A model generated the notes under the pieces. That model was given only the letters and a program-made list of their open reading frames with translations. It ran no database searches and had not been told where the DNA came from. Made by a program: the position numbers and the translations under genes. Below are positions 22,101 to 29,873 of a DNA stretch of 36,734 nt, one piece after another. Numbering within the stretch: position 1 is the stretch's first letter; every line of letters begins with the position of its first letter. Origin of the DNA: Kitasatospora sp. SolWspMP-SS2h. Its GTDB lineage: Bacteria; Actinomycetota; Actinomycetes; Streptomycetales; Streptomycetaceae. The DNA lies in assembly GCF_003259315.1 (NCBI RefSeq), contig NZ_QLLT01000046.1:1-36734 (forward strand). Reading direction: 5' to 3'.

Positions 22101-23046
22101 GATCACCGGTGCCCCCGGCACCCGGGCGCGGATCACCAGCCCCGGCACCGTCCCGGTGGTCGTCCCGGCCGGCGCGCACGACATCTGGACCACCGTCCCG
22201 GCCGGACCGGCCGGCCGGCAGCTCCGGCTGGCCGAACAGGCCGACGGCGGCTGGCAGGCCACCCTGAACGGCAAGCCGCTCAAGGCCGTCACCGTCGACG
22301 GCTGGGCCCAGGGCTTCACCCTCCCCGCCGAGGGCGGTCGGCTCGACGTCACCCGCGCCGGTGCCGCCGCCCACACCGCCTGGGTCTGGGGCCGGCTCGC
22401 GCTCGGCGCGGTCGTCCTGGTCCTCGCCCTGCCCGGACGCCGCAACACCAACGACGACGACATCCCCGAGGAGGTCGTCGCCGCCCAGGCGCTGGCCGCC
22501 CAGGTCCAGGCCCAGGCGCCCGCCCCCGGCAGCCGCCGGGCCCGCCGCCTCGCCGAACGCGGCGAGGGCGAGGACCCGCAGGCCGAGCCCGGCGTCTACA
22601 CCCCCGGCGTCCCGGCCCAGCAGACCGCCGAGGCCGACCCGGAGCCCTACCGGCCCGAACCCGAGCCGTTCGCCGACCCGTACCAGGCCGACCCGTACCA
22701 GGCCGACCCGTACCAGGCCGATCCCTACCAGGCGGACCCGTACCAGGCGGACCCCTACCAGCAGCAGGGCTACCCGTCCGACGGCTACGGCTACGACCAC
22801 ACCCGGCACCAGCCCGTCGGCGCGCCCCCGCAGGGCGACGGCCACGACCAGTACGGCCAGCAGCAGGCGTACGGCTACGACGCCCCGCCCGCCCAGGGCT
22901 GGACCGACCCGTACGCCGCCGGCTACCCGCAGCAGGACGAGCAGCAGCAGCAGCCCTGGCTGCCCGAACAGCAGCAGCCCACCACCTACTACGACCCCAA
23001 CGACCCCTACGGCGGCCCACCGCGGCAGTCCGGGGCGGGGAGCTGA
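19171..23046 (+). CDS. Large membrane GT2 glycosyltransferase
   Basis: A 1291-aa protein with three parts. The N-terminal GT2 domain (about 24-350) shows VTAVIVSHDGARWLPQAL, VDTGSTDNS, a DD-type metal site in LLHDDCEPQ, and MRDDTDFCWRVNAAGH. A helical membrane region follows (about 450-850, many hydrophobic segments), then an extracytoplasmic region and one last membrane segment (about 1070-1090). A cytoplasmic Pro/Gln/Tyr-rich tail contains six ADPYQ repeats (1168-1197). It probably uses an activated or lipid-linked sugar to build or export a wall or extracellular glycan; the exact role is unknown. The start is the ATG at 19171; TAGTGT at 19119 is a possible -10. DUF5719 follows 5 bp later, so they form one operon, and its place beside whiB is conserved in the genus to my recollection. 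Confidence 0.88.
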   Translation: MTVYSHQSGFSAARPPAYPRHLVTAVIVSHDGARWLPQALAGLLGQDRQVQRILAVDTGSTDNSPQLLADTLGDWLPESGPQILGRRVGFGRAVGEAVAGSRPLRPEDLSYSLDPSGYDPVTGGWDDFGDPLGGDDDLGRGGPRETQPVEWLWLLHDDCEPQTDALRRLLQVADSTPTAAVVGPKLRSWYDRRQLLEVGVSIARSGRRWTGLDRREQDQGQHDQVRPVLAVSTAGMLVRRDVFEELGGFDRALPLMRDDTDFCWRVNAAGHRVVVAPDAVLRHAEAASRERRAIDCASAHPHRVDKSGAVYTLLANSKGLLFPYVLLRLVLGTLLRVVVNLVGKDPRQAYDEIAGLGHELLRLPRLMAARARRRRTRSVDSLDDRTLFPAPGATVRLAVENVVGSLGIGGPDESGAGRHGTVESGPGDDDTDDLVVEQFALLKKLVRRPAPVLFAALLLFALAACRDLIGSGLLQGGALLPASDGAAGLWDVYAAPWHGIGTGSTADGPPYLAVLAILSWALFDHADLALTLLVVLSVPLAAVSAYLVSRPLIASKAVRAWASATYAVLPAATGALAQGRIGTAVLAVLLPPLARAAAITAGLGIRKETAAKGARPGWRSAWMTVLVLTVSTAFVPLTWAIAVPLCLAALLHAVLRGGAFGSGAQAVRLLGLRVVVILGVPLLVLAPWSLQVLAHPSRLLLEAGVPGFNGPAADPLGLVLVNPGGAGTPPVWLSAGVVLAALAALLRADRRRAVLAAWGAAAAGLLFSVAVAGTAVTPASGGPQTAAWAGPATLLAGVALLAAAAIGADGANTRVSGIAFGWRQPVAALVLATAVLAPVGTAVWWAVTGADGPLRRGSDAQVPAFIAESGTTTDRSRTLVVTGDAEGTAVRYALVRGAGLTTGQAEGTVDSDADGQLSPLTAKLLAGSGGDLARTLAGYGITYVEVKDPVIAKVRDVLDTTPGVTRLSLDGGVGLWQITGAPGTRARITSPGTVPVVVPAGAHDIWTTVPAGPAGRQLRLAEQADGGWQATLNGKPLKAVTVDGWAQGFTLPAEGGRLDVTRAGAAAHTAWVWGRLALGAVVLVLALPGRRNTNDDDIPEEVVAAQALAAQVQAQAPAPGSRRARRLAERGEGEDPQAEPGVYTPGVPAQQTAEADPEPYRPEPEPFADPYQADPYQADPYQADPYQADPYQADPYQQQGYPSDGYGYDHTRHQPVGAPPQGDGHDQYGQQQAYGYDAPPAQGWTDPYAAGYPQQDEQQQQPWLPEQQQPTTYYDPNDPYGGPPRQSGAGS
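22672..22761 (+). repeat. Six 15-bp tandem repeats (ADPYQ) in the glycosyltransferase tail
   Basis: There are six contiguous in-frame units of the type GCCGACCCGTACCAG. The first three are identical and the last three differ by one or two third-position bases (GAT, GCG, CCC). They are a candidate for length variation between strains. Confidence 0.95.
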
Positions 23047-23051
23047 CCGCG

Positions 23052-24695
23052 ATGAAGAAGCCCACCCTGAAGGCGCCCAGGCTCAAGGCACCCGACCTGA
23101 GCTCCGTGGCCGGCGGCAGCCGCACCGGCCAGTCCCTGCTGGCCGGCGTGGCCGTGCTCGGCCTGGTGTTCGGCATCGCCGAACTGCGCGCCCCGGCCAC
23201 CTCCGCCGCCACCGGCGGCAAGCGCACCACCGCCCAGGTCGAGCGCGCCGCGCTGGTCTGCCCGCCGCCGATGCAGGGCGTCACCGGCTCCACCACGCTC
23301 ACCCTGTTCAGCCCCGAGGGCGGCACCGGCAGCACCGGCACCGGCCTGCTCGCCGACGCCACCGCCGACAACGTGCTCGCCGCGCAGAACCCCGCGCAGC
23401 CCGCCCCGTCCGCCCCGGCCGCCCCGTCGGACGCCGCCTCCGCCGCGGCCCCGGGCGGACAGCCCTCCGGCAGCCCGGCCGCCGCCGTCGACGCCCGGGT
23501 CTCGCTGGCCAAGCCCGGCCTCCCGGCCACCGGCCCCGCCGCCAACGGCGACACCGCCCCCGGCAGCTTCGCGATCGCCACCGGCAACCTCGCCCCCGGC
23601 TTCACCGCCACCCAGCTGACCAGCTCCGAGCAGGGCGGCTCCGGCCTGTCCGGCGCCGACTGCCTGCCCTCCGGCACCAGCTTCTGGTTCTCCGGCGCCA
23701 GCACCACGGGCAACCGGGTCGACTACGTCACGCTGGTCAACGCCGACAGCGTCACCGCCGTCGTCGACCTGCGGATGTACGGCGACAAGGGCCCGATCGA
23801 CAACGAACTCGCCGCCAACATCTCGGTCCCCCCCGGCAAGACCGAGACGATGAGCCTCGCCAGCCTCACCAAGGGCCCCGTCGACAACCTCGCCCTGCAC
23901 GTGGTCACCCGCAGCGGGCGGATCGCCGCCGGCGTCCACGCCATCGACACCGGCAAGGGCAGCGACTGGCTCGAACCCTCCGCCGACCCCGCCGCGAGCG
24001 TCGTCATCCCCGGCATCCCCGACGACGTCACCACCGCCCACCTGGTGATCGCCACCGACTCCGCCGACGACGCCGACCTCAAGGTCCAGCTCTCCGGCAA
24101 GAACGGCTGGTTCACCCCCGCGGGCAACGAGACCGTGCACGTCAAGGCCGGCATGACCGCCGCCCTCGACTTCCAGTTCACCGAGCAGACCCGCGAGGGC
24201 GCCAGCGCCGTCCGGCTCACCCCCACCAGCGACAGCCACCCCACCCCGGTCGTGGCCGGCCTGCGCGTCGACCGCGAGAACAAGGGCAGGACCGAGGCCG
24301 CCTGGCTGGCCGGCGGCAACCCGGTCGGCGCCCGCGCCTCCGTCGCCGACAACCGGGCCGGCCAGACCAAGCTGTTCCTCACCGCCACCGACGGCGACGC
24401 CAAGGTCAGGGTCACCAGCTCGGCCGGCGCGAGCGGCGGCACCCCGGTCAGCAAGGACGTCGACGTCCCCGCCGGCACCACGGTCGGCGTCGACGGCATC
24501 GACCCCGCCGGCGCGAACGGCCCCTACGCGCTGACCCTGCAGACCCTCGGCGGCGGCCCGGTCCTCGCCGCCCGCCAGATCACCGTCCCGGCCAAGGACG
24601 TGCCCGCCTTCACCACCCAGCAGTTCCGCGACGACCACGCCACCGTGCAGGTCCCGCAGGTGGCCGCCGACCCCGGGGTCGTGCTCGGCCGGTGA
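23052..24695 (+). CDS. DUF5719 family exported protein
   Basis: A 547-aa protein with a short cytoplasmic Lys/Pro N-terminus (KKPTLKAPRLKAPDL), one membrane anchor at about 27-46, and a large extracytoplasmic domain. An Ala/Pro-rich linker (about 115-170) precedes a beta-rich region with recurring segments such as TLVNADSVTAVVDLRMYG, HVVTRSGRIAAGVHAID and VVIPGIPDDVTT, as in DUF5719 proteins. It has two cysteines outside the anchor, in VCPPPMQG and GADCLPSG, that may form a disulfide. Five bases separate it from the glycosyltransferase, so the two are almost certainly co-transcribed and may act together at the cell surface. The molecular function is unknown. A GC hairpin follows at once. Confidence 0.85.
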   Translation: MKKPTLKAPRLKAPDLSSVAGGSRTGQSLLAGVAVLGLVFGIAELRAPATSAATGGKRTTAQVERAALVCPPPMQGVTGSTTLTLFSPEGGTGSTGTGLLADATADNVLAAQNPAQPAPSAPAAPSDAASAAAPGGQPSGSPAAAVDARVSLAKPGLPATGPAANGDTAPGSFAIATGNLAPGFTATQLTSSEQGGSGLSGADCLPSGTSFWFSGASTTGNRVDYVTLVNADSVTAVVDLRMYGDKGPIDNELAANISVPPGKTETMSLASLTKGPVDNLALHVVTRSGRIAAGVHAIDTGKGSDWLEPSADPAASVVIPGIPDDVTTAHLVIATDSADDADLKVQLSGKNGWFTPAGNETVHVKAGMTAALDFQFTEQTREGASAVRLTPTSDSHPTPVVAGLRVDRENKGRTEAAWLAGGNPVGARASVADNRAGQTKLFLTATDGDAKVRVTSSAGASGGTPVSKDVDVPAGTTVGVDGIDPAGANGPYALTLQTLGGGPVLAARQITVPAKDVPAFTTQQFRDDHATVQVPQVAADPGVVLGR

Positions 24696-24703
24696 GCCCG
24701 GTG

Positions 24704-24723
24704 GGGCCCCCGCCCGGGGGCCC
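24704..24723. terminator. Bidirectional hairpin between converging genes
   Basis: GGGCCCCC (24704-24711) and GGGGGCCC (24716-24723) pair around GCCC. It lies 9 nt after the DUF5719 stop and overlaps the last base of the minus-strand stop codon at 24723. Confidence 0.7.
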
Positions 24724-25169
24724 TACTCCTCGCCGTAGCGCGGATCGATCGCGTCCGGCGAGAGCCCGAGCAGCTCCGCGACCTGCTCGATCAGGATCTC
24801 GTGGACCAGCGCGGCCCGGTCCTCCTTGGACTTCGCCCGGATCTCCACCGGCCGCCGGTAGACCATGATCCGGCTGCGCCGCCCCGCCGCGCCCGGAACC
24901 GCCCGGCCCAGCGGCACGGTGTCGGGCTCCGGCTCGCCCTTGGCGGGCAGCGGCACCTCCAGCACGGCGAACTCCACGTCCTCCAGCTGGGGCCAGCGCC
25001 GCACCAGGCGCTCCATCGACTCCCGGACGTAGTCGTCGAAGAGCTCGGAGCGGGTCAGCGAGATAGGCACCTGCGGCGGGGCCAGCGGCCCGCGCATGCC
25101 GCGGCCGTGCCGGTCGCGGTGCTTGCGGCGGCCGGAACCGGGCGGGGACGGGGGTGTCGAGCTGTCCAT
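24723..25169 (-). CDS. Zincin-like metallopeptidase family protein, degraded HExxH
   Basis: A 148-aa protein of the small zincin-like group (PF06262 type). After a basic N-terminus (RRKHRDRHGRGMRGP) come FDDYVRESMERLVRRWPQLEDVEFAVLEVP, an acidic/Pro loop and RIMVYRRPVEIRAKSKEDRAALVHEILIEQVAELLG. In canonical members the last block carries HExxH; here it reads HEILIEQ, so the second histidine is missing and only His and Glu remain. It may be a structural or binding protein rather than a protease. The start is the ATG at 25169; another at 25097 (MRGPLAPP) is possible. It is divergent from the DUF3499 gene with 130 bp between them. This pair beside manB is also found in mycobacteria to my recollection; the function is unknown. 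Confidence 0.8.
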   Translation of the reverse strand: MDSSTPPSPPGSGRRKHRDRHGRGMRGPLAPPQVPISLTRSELFDDYVRESMERLVRRWPQLEDVEFAVLEVPLPAKGEPEPDTVPLGRAVPGAAGRRSRIMVYRRPVEIRAKSKEDRAALVHEILIEQVAELLGLSPDAIDPRYGEE

Positions 25170-25299
25170 AGCAGTGTCGAGCGTAGTCCCTGGATGCCCG
25201 GAAGTGGACCACTCCAGCACGGCGCGTAACGGCGGGCGGACACGCGAGCCGGGGGCGGGTCTTCGCGGGCCGGTCCCACTTGCGGTACCGTCCACCCTC

Positions 25300-25662
25300 G
25301 TGAGCTCTGTACGTCGTTGTTCGCGCACCGCGTGCGGCCGTCCGGCCGTGGCGACGCTGACGTACGTCTACGCGGACTCCACCGCGGTGCTCGGCCCGCT
25401 GGCGACCTACGCGGAACCGCACTGCTACGACCTGTGCGCCGAGCACGCCGAGCGCCTGACCGCCCCCCGCGGCTGGGACGTGGTCCGCCTGGCCGGCGAC
25501 ACCGGCCCGCTGCGGCGCAGCAGCGACGACCTGGAGGCGCTGGCCAACGCGGTCCGCGAGGCAGCCCGCCCGCAGGAGCGCGCGCCGCGTCAGGGACCGC
25601 CCCCCGAGGGCGAGTCGGGCCGCCGCGGCCACCTGCGGGTGCTGCGCTCCCCGGAGAGCTGA
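25300..25662 (+). CDS. DUF3499 family zinc-ribbon-like protein
   Basis: A 120-aa protein of the actinobacterial DUF3499 family. The first 50 residues form a compact cysteine module: Cys7 and Cys12 in RRCSRTACGRPAVATLTY, then Cys42 and Cys46 in EPHCYDLCAEHAERL, which should bind zinc. The C-terminal half is hydrophilic and Arg/Pro-rich. The start is GTG at 25300; TACCGT (25286-25291) lies 8 nt before it and there is no RBS, so the mRNA is probably leaderless. It precedes manB by 116 bp on the same strand. The partner and function are unknown. Confidence 0.85.
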   Translation: MSSVRRCSRTACGRPAVATLTYVYADSTAVLGPLATYAEPHCYDLCAEHAERLTAPRGWDVVRLAGDTGPLRRSSDDLEALANAVREAARPQERAPRQGPPPEGESGRRGHLRVLRSPES

Positions 25663-25778
25663 CCCGGCGCGTCGCGGCGGCTCCACCGGGGCCCGGTACG
25701 CTGCCCCTCTGCGGCTCGGACAAGGCTGGCGCCGGCGCCGTCCGCAGCACGTCGCGGCACACACACGGGAGCATTCTG

Positions 25779-27164
25779 GTGCGGGACCTCAAGCAGCTTG
25801 TGAAGGCGTACGACGTCCGGGGCGTCGTGCCGGACCAGTGGGACGAGTCGCTGGCGCACGCCTTCGGCGCCGCCTTCGTCGAGGTGGTCGGCGGCGGCGC
25901 GGTGGTCGTGGGCCACGACATGCGGCCGTCCTCGCCCGCGCTGTCCCGGGCGTTCGCCGAGGGCGCGGCCTCCCGCGGCGCCGACGTGGTGGAGATCGGG
26001 CTCTGCTCCACCGACCAGCTGTACTACGCCAGCGGCAGCCTGGACCTGCCCGGCGCGATGTTCACCGCCTCGCACAACCCGGCCGAGTACAACGGCATCA
26101 AGCTGTGCCGCGCGGGCGCCGCCCCGGTCGGCCAAGACACCGGCCTGTCGGAGATCCGCGAGCTGGTCGAGTCCTGGCTGGACGAGGACGGCGCGGTGCA
26201 CGTCCCGGCCTCCGACGCCGCCGTCGGCGCGCTGTCCGCCCGGGAGACCCTGGGCGGCTACGCCGAGCACCTGCGCAAGCTGGTCGACCTGACCGCGATC
26301 CGCCCGCTCAAGGTCGTGGTGGACGCCGGCAACGGCATGGGCGGCCACACCGTGCCCACCGTCCTCGACGGCCTGCCGCTGGACGTCGTCCCGATGTACT
26401 TCGAGCTGGACGGCACCTTCCCGAACCACGAGGCCAACCCGCTCGACCCGGCCAACCTGGTCGACCTCCAGGCCAAGGTCCGCGAGGTCGGCGCCGACCT
26501 CGGCCTGGCCTTCGACGGCGACGCCGACCGCTGCTTCGTCATCGACGAGAACGGCGACCCGGTCTCCCCGTCCGCGATCACCGCCCTGGTCGCCGAACGC
26601 GAGATCGCCCGCGCCCGGGCCGGCGGCGAGGCCCACCCGACCGTCATCCACAACCTGATCACCTCCTGGACGGTGCCCGAGGTGGTCCGCGACCTGGGCG
26701 GCGTCCCGGTCCGCACCCGGGTCGGCCACTCCTTCATCAAGCAGGAGATGGCGAACACCGACGCGGTCTTCGGCGGCGAGCACTCCGCGCACTACTACTT
26801 CCGCGACTTCTGGCGCGCCGACACCGGCATGCTGGCCGCCCTGCACGTGCTGGCCGCGCTCGGCGGGCAGGACGGCCCGCTCTCCGCGCTGACCGCCCAG
26901 TACGAGCGGTACGCCGCCTCCGGCGAGATCAACTCCACCGTCGCCGACCAGTCCGCCGTCACCGCCGAGGTGCGCGCCGCCTACGCGGGCCTGCCGGGCG
27001 TCACCACCGACGAACTGGACGGCCTGACCGTGGCCGGCCCGGACTGGTGGTTCAACCTGCGCGCCTCCAACACCGAGCCGCTGCTGCGCCTGAACGCCGA
27101 GGCCAAGGACCCGGCGAAGATGGCCGAACTGCGCGACGGCGTGCTGGCCATCGTCCGCGGCTGA
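25779..27164 (+). CDS. manB: Phosphomannomutase / phosphoglucomutase
   Basis: A 461-aa alpha-D-phosphohexomutase that interconverts mannose-6-phosphate and mannose-1-phosphate (and probably the glucose forms). It feeds GDP-mannose for glycoprotein and wall glycan synthesis. The four active-site loops are intact: phosphoserine loop TASHNPAEYNGIK (Ser98), metal loop AFDGDADRCF (Asp246, Asp248, Asp250), sugar loop GGEHSAHYYFRD, and phosphate-binding RASNTEPLLRLN near the C-terminus. The GTG start at 25779 is set by GGGAG 7 nt upstream. TACGCT at 25697 may be its -10. It is followed by Trm112 and the SIS protein on the same strand. Confidence 0.94.
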   Translation: MRDLKQLVKAYDVRGVVPDQWDESLAHAFGAAFVEVVGGGAVVVGHDMRPSSPALSRAFAEGAASRGADVVEIGLCSTDQLYYASGSLDLPGAMFTASHNPAEYNGIKLCRAGAAPVGQDTGLSEIRELVESWLDEDGAVHVPASDAAVGALSARETLGGYAEHLRKLVDLTAIRPLKVVVDAGNGMGGHTVPTVLDGLPLDVVPMYFELDGTFPNHEANPLDPANLVDLQAKVREVGADLGLAFDGDADRCFVIDENGDPVSPSAITALVAEREIARARAGGEAHPTVIHNLITSWTVPEVVRDLGGVPVRTRVGHSFIKQEMANTDAVFGGEHSAHYYFRDFWRADTGMLAALHVLAALGGQDGPLSALTAQYERYAASGEINSTVADQSAVTAEVRAAYAGLPGVTTDELDGLTVAGPDWWFNLRASNTEPLLRLNAEAKDPAKMAELRDGVLAIVRG

Positions 27165-27196
27165 CCCCGGGCGCCCCCGCCCCCGTCAGCCCGCCG

Positions 27197-27242
27197 CTGA
27201 CTTTTCGGGTGCCCCGGCCGGTAGGGTTGCCACCGGCCGGGG
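27197..27242 (+). promoter_or_regulatory. Promoter of Trm112-SIS operon embedded in an 11-bp palindrome
   Basis: CTGACT (27197-27202) and TAGGGT (27222-27227), with a 19-bp spacer, form a likely promoter. An exact inverted repeat, CCCCGGCCGGT (27212-27222) and ACCGGCCGGGG (27232-27242), brackets the -10 and the start site. It may be an operator or a terminator for manB. Confidence 0.5.
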
Positions 27243-27303
27243 TACTGCTGTGTCACCGGCTTCCCGTACCGCCGTCCTTCCCGACCCCCGGAGTCCGACC
27301 GCC

Positions 27304-27486
27304 ATGAGCCTGCCGTCCTTCCTGCTGGAGATCCTGGTCTGCCCGGAGTGCCGCTCCCCGCTCGACGAGGAGACCGAGGGCGAGGTGCACGAGCTGCGCT
27401 GCACCGGCGAGGGCTGCGGCCTGGTCTATCCGGTGCGCGACGGCATCCCGGTCCTGCTGGTGGACGAGGCCCGCCGCCCGTCCTGA
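27304..27486 (+). CDS. Trm112 family zinc protein
   Basis: A 60-aa Trm112-like protein, a small zinc-ribbon partner that in eukaryotes and archaea activates several methyltransferases. Bacterial members are usually stand-alone and of unknown partner. Zinc ligands are Cys13 and Cys16 (LVCPECRSPL) and Cys33 and Cys38 (LRCTGEGCGLVYP), and the ending PVRDGIPVLLVDEA is the family hallmark. The start is ATG at 27304; GGAG (27290-27293) is the RBS. It lies 34 bp before the SIS protein, so they are co-transcribed. Confidence 0.92.
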   Translation: MSLPSFLLEILVCPECRSPLDEETEGEVHELRCTGEGCGLVYPVRDGIPVLLVDEARRPS

Positions 27487-27520
27487 CCCCTGCCCCGCCA
27501 GCCGCTGGAGGCCAGCCGCC

Positions 27521-28687
27521 ATGTTCGACGACTCCCTGCTGGACGACCCGGCCGCCGTGCAGCGCGCCGACCGCCGACGCGAACTGCTGGCCCTGGCCGG
27601 GGCGGGCGCCCGGATAAGGATCGCCCTGCGCCGGGCCGACGCCGCCGGCGTCAACGCGCTGGACCCGGACGGACGGCCCCGCGCGGTGCTGGTCGCCGGG
27701 CACGGCGGGGTGCTGACCGCAGCCGGCGTGCTCGCGGCGCTGGCCCTGCCCAGCTGCCAGGTGTGGCCGCTGCCGCCCGCCGACGCCCGCCCCGGCGGGT
27801 ACGCCTTCACCGACGGCGAGACCTGGCAACTCCCGGGCTGGGCCAACGCGTTGGACCTGATCGTGGTGGCCAGCGCGGGCGGCCGCGAGGGCGGCCTGAT
27901 CAACCTGGCCGAGCAGGCGTACGCCCGCGGCTGCGCGATCGCGGTGATCGCCCCCGAGGGCTCCGAACTGTTCGAGGCGGCGCTCCAGGTGCGCGCCCTG
28001 CCGCTGCCGTTCGAGCCCAGCGCGGTGGAGCCGGACGGCACCGACGCCGAACCCGACCTCCCGGCCGAGGACCCGGCCGCGCTGTGGGCCTTCCTGGCCC
28101 CGCTGCTCACCCTGGCCGACCGGATCGGCGCCGCCCAGCTCGCCCCCGGCTCGCTGGAGGCCGCCGCCGACCGCCTCGACGAGGTCGCGGTGCGCTGCCG
28201 CCCCGACGCCCAGTCGTACGACAACCCGGCGAAGTCCCTGGCCGCCCGGCTCGCCGAGACCGTCCCGCTGCTCTGGTCCGAGGGCGCCCCGGCCGCCGCC
28301 GCGGGGGAGCGGTTCGCGGCGGCCCTGGCCGACCGGGCCGGGCTCCCCGCGCTGGCCGCCCGCCTCCCGCAGGCGCTGACCGCCCACCGCGGCATGTTCA
28401 CCGGCCGGCTCGGCGCCGGGGCCGACCCGGACGACTTCTTCCGCGACCGGGTCGACGAGCCGGTGCCGCTCCAGCTCCAGGTGCTGATGCTCCGCCACAC
28501 CCCCGGCGTGGCCGAACTGGAGCAGCCCGGCTGGCCGGTGGCCCGGGCCCGCCGGCTGGCCGCCGCCCACGAGGTGCGGTGCACCGAGCACGCCTCCAGC
28601 CTGGAGGACCCGGTGCAGGCGCTGGCCGAACTGATCGGCCTGACCGACTTCGCCGCGGTGTACCTGGGCCTGGCCACCCGGAGCTGA
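27521..28687 (+). CDS. SIS-domain sugar isomerase-like protein (PGI/PMI type)
   Basis: A 388-aa protein of the bacterial bifunctional phosphoglucose/phosphomannose isomerase group. After an N-terminal helix (DDPAAVQRADRRRELLALAG) a SIS fold covers about 45-170, with VLVAGHGGVLTAAGVLAALA and LIVVASAGGREGGLINLAEQAYARGCAIAVIAP in the place of the sugar-phosphate binding loops. A C-terminal bact-PGI_C domain follows (about 200-388; PLQLQVLMLRHTPGV near 325). The usual S-x-S-G-x-T phosphate loop reads ASAGGREG, so catalysis is less certain. Its position after manB fits a mannose-6-phosphate isomerase role; I believe the S. coelicolor counterpart has been assigned so, but I cannot verify it here. 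Confidence 0.82.
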   Translation: MFDDSLLDDPAAVQRADRRRELLALAGAGARIRIALRRADAAGVNALDPDGRPRAVLVAGHGGVLTAAGVLAALALPSCQVWPLPPADARPGGYAFTDGETWQLPGWANALDLIVVASAGGREGGLINLAEQAYARGCAIAVIAPEGSELFEAALQVRALPLPFEPSAVEPDGTDAEPDLPAEDPAALWAFLAPLLTLADRIGAAQLAPGSLEAAADRLDEVAVRCRPDAQSYDNPAKSLAARLAETVPLLWSEGAPAAAAGERFAAALADRAGLPALAARLPQALTAHRGMFTGRLGAGADPDDFFRDRVDEPVPLQLQVLMLRHTPGVAELEQPGWPVARARRLAAAHEVRCTEHASSLEDPVQALAELIGLTDFAAVYLGLATRS

Positions 28688-28755
28688 CACGGTATCGTCC
28701 CCTCGTCAGTCAAGGCCCGGCAAAGTCCCGGGCCCGCGCGGAGGGATGTACGGGG

Positions 28756-29730
28756 TTGAGCACCGAAGGCGGCACCAAGGCACTGGTCGCGGCACTGGCC
28801 GCGAACCTGGGGATCGCGGTCAGCAAGTTCGTGGCGTTCGCGTTCTCCGGTTCGTCCTCGATGCTCGCCGAGGGCGTGCACTCGGTCGCCGACTCCGGCA
28901 ACCAGGTGCTGCTGCTGATCGGCGGCAAGCGCTCCCAGCGGGCCGCCACCGAGGAGCACCCCTTCGGCTACGGCCGCGAGCGGTACGTGTACGGCTTCCT
29001 GGTCTCGATCGTGCTGTTCAGCCTCGGCGGCATGTTCGCGATCTACGAGGGCTACGAGAAGATCGCCCACCCGCACGAGCTGGAGAACTGGTACTGGCCG
29101 GTCGGCGTGCTGGTCTTCGCCATCCTGCTGGAGGGTTACTCCTTCCTCACCGCCTACCGGGAGGCGTCGAAGGACAAGGGCAGCCACGGCTGGTCCGCCT
29201 ACATCCGCCGGGCCAAGGCCCCCGAGCTGCCGGTCGTCCTGCTGGAGGACTCCGGCGCGCTGGTCGGCCTGGTGCTGGCGCTGCTCGGCGTCGGCCTGAC
29301 CACCCTCACCGGGGACGCGGTCTGGGACGGCATCGGCACCCTGTGCATCGGCCTGCTGCTGGTGGTCATCGCGCTGGTGCTGGCGCTGGAGACCAAGTCG
29401 CTGCTGATCGGCGAGTCCGCGGCCGCCGAGGTGGTCGCCAAGATCCGCGCGGCGCTGGTCGACCACGACTCCGTCACCTCGGTGATCCACATGCGCACCC
29501 TGCACGTCGGCCCCGAGGAACTGCTGGTCGCCGCCAAGATCGGCGTCAACGCGGAGGACAGCGCCGCGGTGGTCGCCGAGGCGATCGACCACGCCGAGGC
29601 CCGGGTCCGCAGGGCCGTCCCGATCGCCCGCGCGATCTACCTGGAGCCCGACATCTACTCCGAGGAGAAGGCCCTGGCGGGCCCCGACGCCGACGCGACT
29701 CCGGGCGGACCGGGCCCGAACGCCCACTGA
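28756..29730 (+). CDS. Cation diffusion facilitator family transporter
   Basis: A 324-aa CDF-type metal/proton antiporter of the inner membrane, probably exporting Zn, Fe or Mn. TM2 carries His42 and Asp46 in AEGVHSVADSGNQ, the metal-binding HxxxD, and TM5 has VVLLEDSGALVGL, with acidic residues in place of the second His. About six helices lie between residues 10 and 215, then a cytoplasmic domain with SVIHMRTLHVGPEELLV. The TTG start at 28756 has GGAGGG about 10 nt upstream; no in-frame ATG or GTG fits. TATCGT at 28693 is a possible -10. It reads toward ahcY with 187 bp between. Confidence 0.9.
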   Translation: MSTEGGTKALVAALAANLGIAVSKFVAFAFSGSSSMLAEGVHSVADSGNQVLLLIGGKRSQRAATEEHPFGYGRERYVYGFLVSIVLFSLGGMFAIYEGYEKIAHPHELENWYWPVGVLVFAILLEGYSFLTAYREASKDKGSHGWSAYIRRAKAPELPVVLLEDSGALVGLVLALLGVGLTTLTGDAVWDGIGTLCIGLLLVVIALVLALETKSLLIGESAAAEVVAKIRAALVDHDSVTSVIHMRTLHVGPEELLVAAKIGVNAEDSAAVVAEAIDHAEARVRRAVPIARAIYLEPDIYSEEKALAGPDADATPGGPGPNAH

Positions 29731-29747
29731 GCCGCGCCCGATCGGTG

Positions 29748-29753
29748 TAGATT
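29748..29753 (+). promoter_or_regulatory. Candidate -10 element of ahcY
   Basis: TAGATT fits TAnnnT; no clear -35 is seen, as that region lies over the CDF stop codon. The start site would fall near 29760, inside the first inverted repeat of the leader. Confidence 0.4.
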
Positions 29754-29873
29754 CGTCAGCAGTGCCAAACGTCGCTGCTGATGGCGGTCGATCGGAGCGG
29801 GGCTCCGGTCGAGGGAGAGAGGTCCTCCGACGGATTGTGCCGCAGCAGAGGGTCGCTCCCGCGCGCCCTCTGC
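29754..29873 (+). promoter_or_regulatory. Structured 5' leader of ahcY (three inverted repeats)
   Basis: IR1 CGTCAGCAG (29754-29762) with CTGCTGATG (29775-29783), one G·U. IR2 TCGATCGGAG (29788-29797) with CTCCGGTCGA (29803-29812), 10 bp with one U·G around CGGGG. IR3 GCAGAGGG (29845-29852) with CCCTCTGC (29866-29873), a perfect 8 bp. IR1 overlaps the expected transcription start and may be an operator. I do not recognise a known SAM or SAH riboswitch. Confidence 0.5.
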
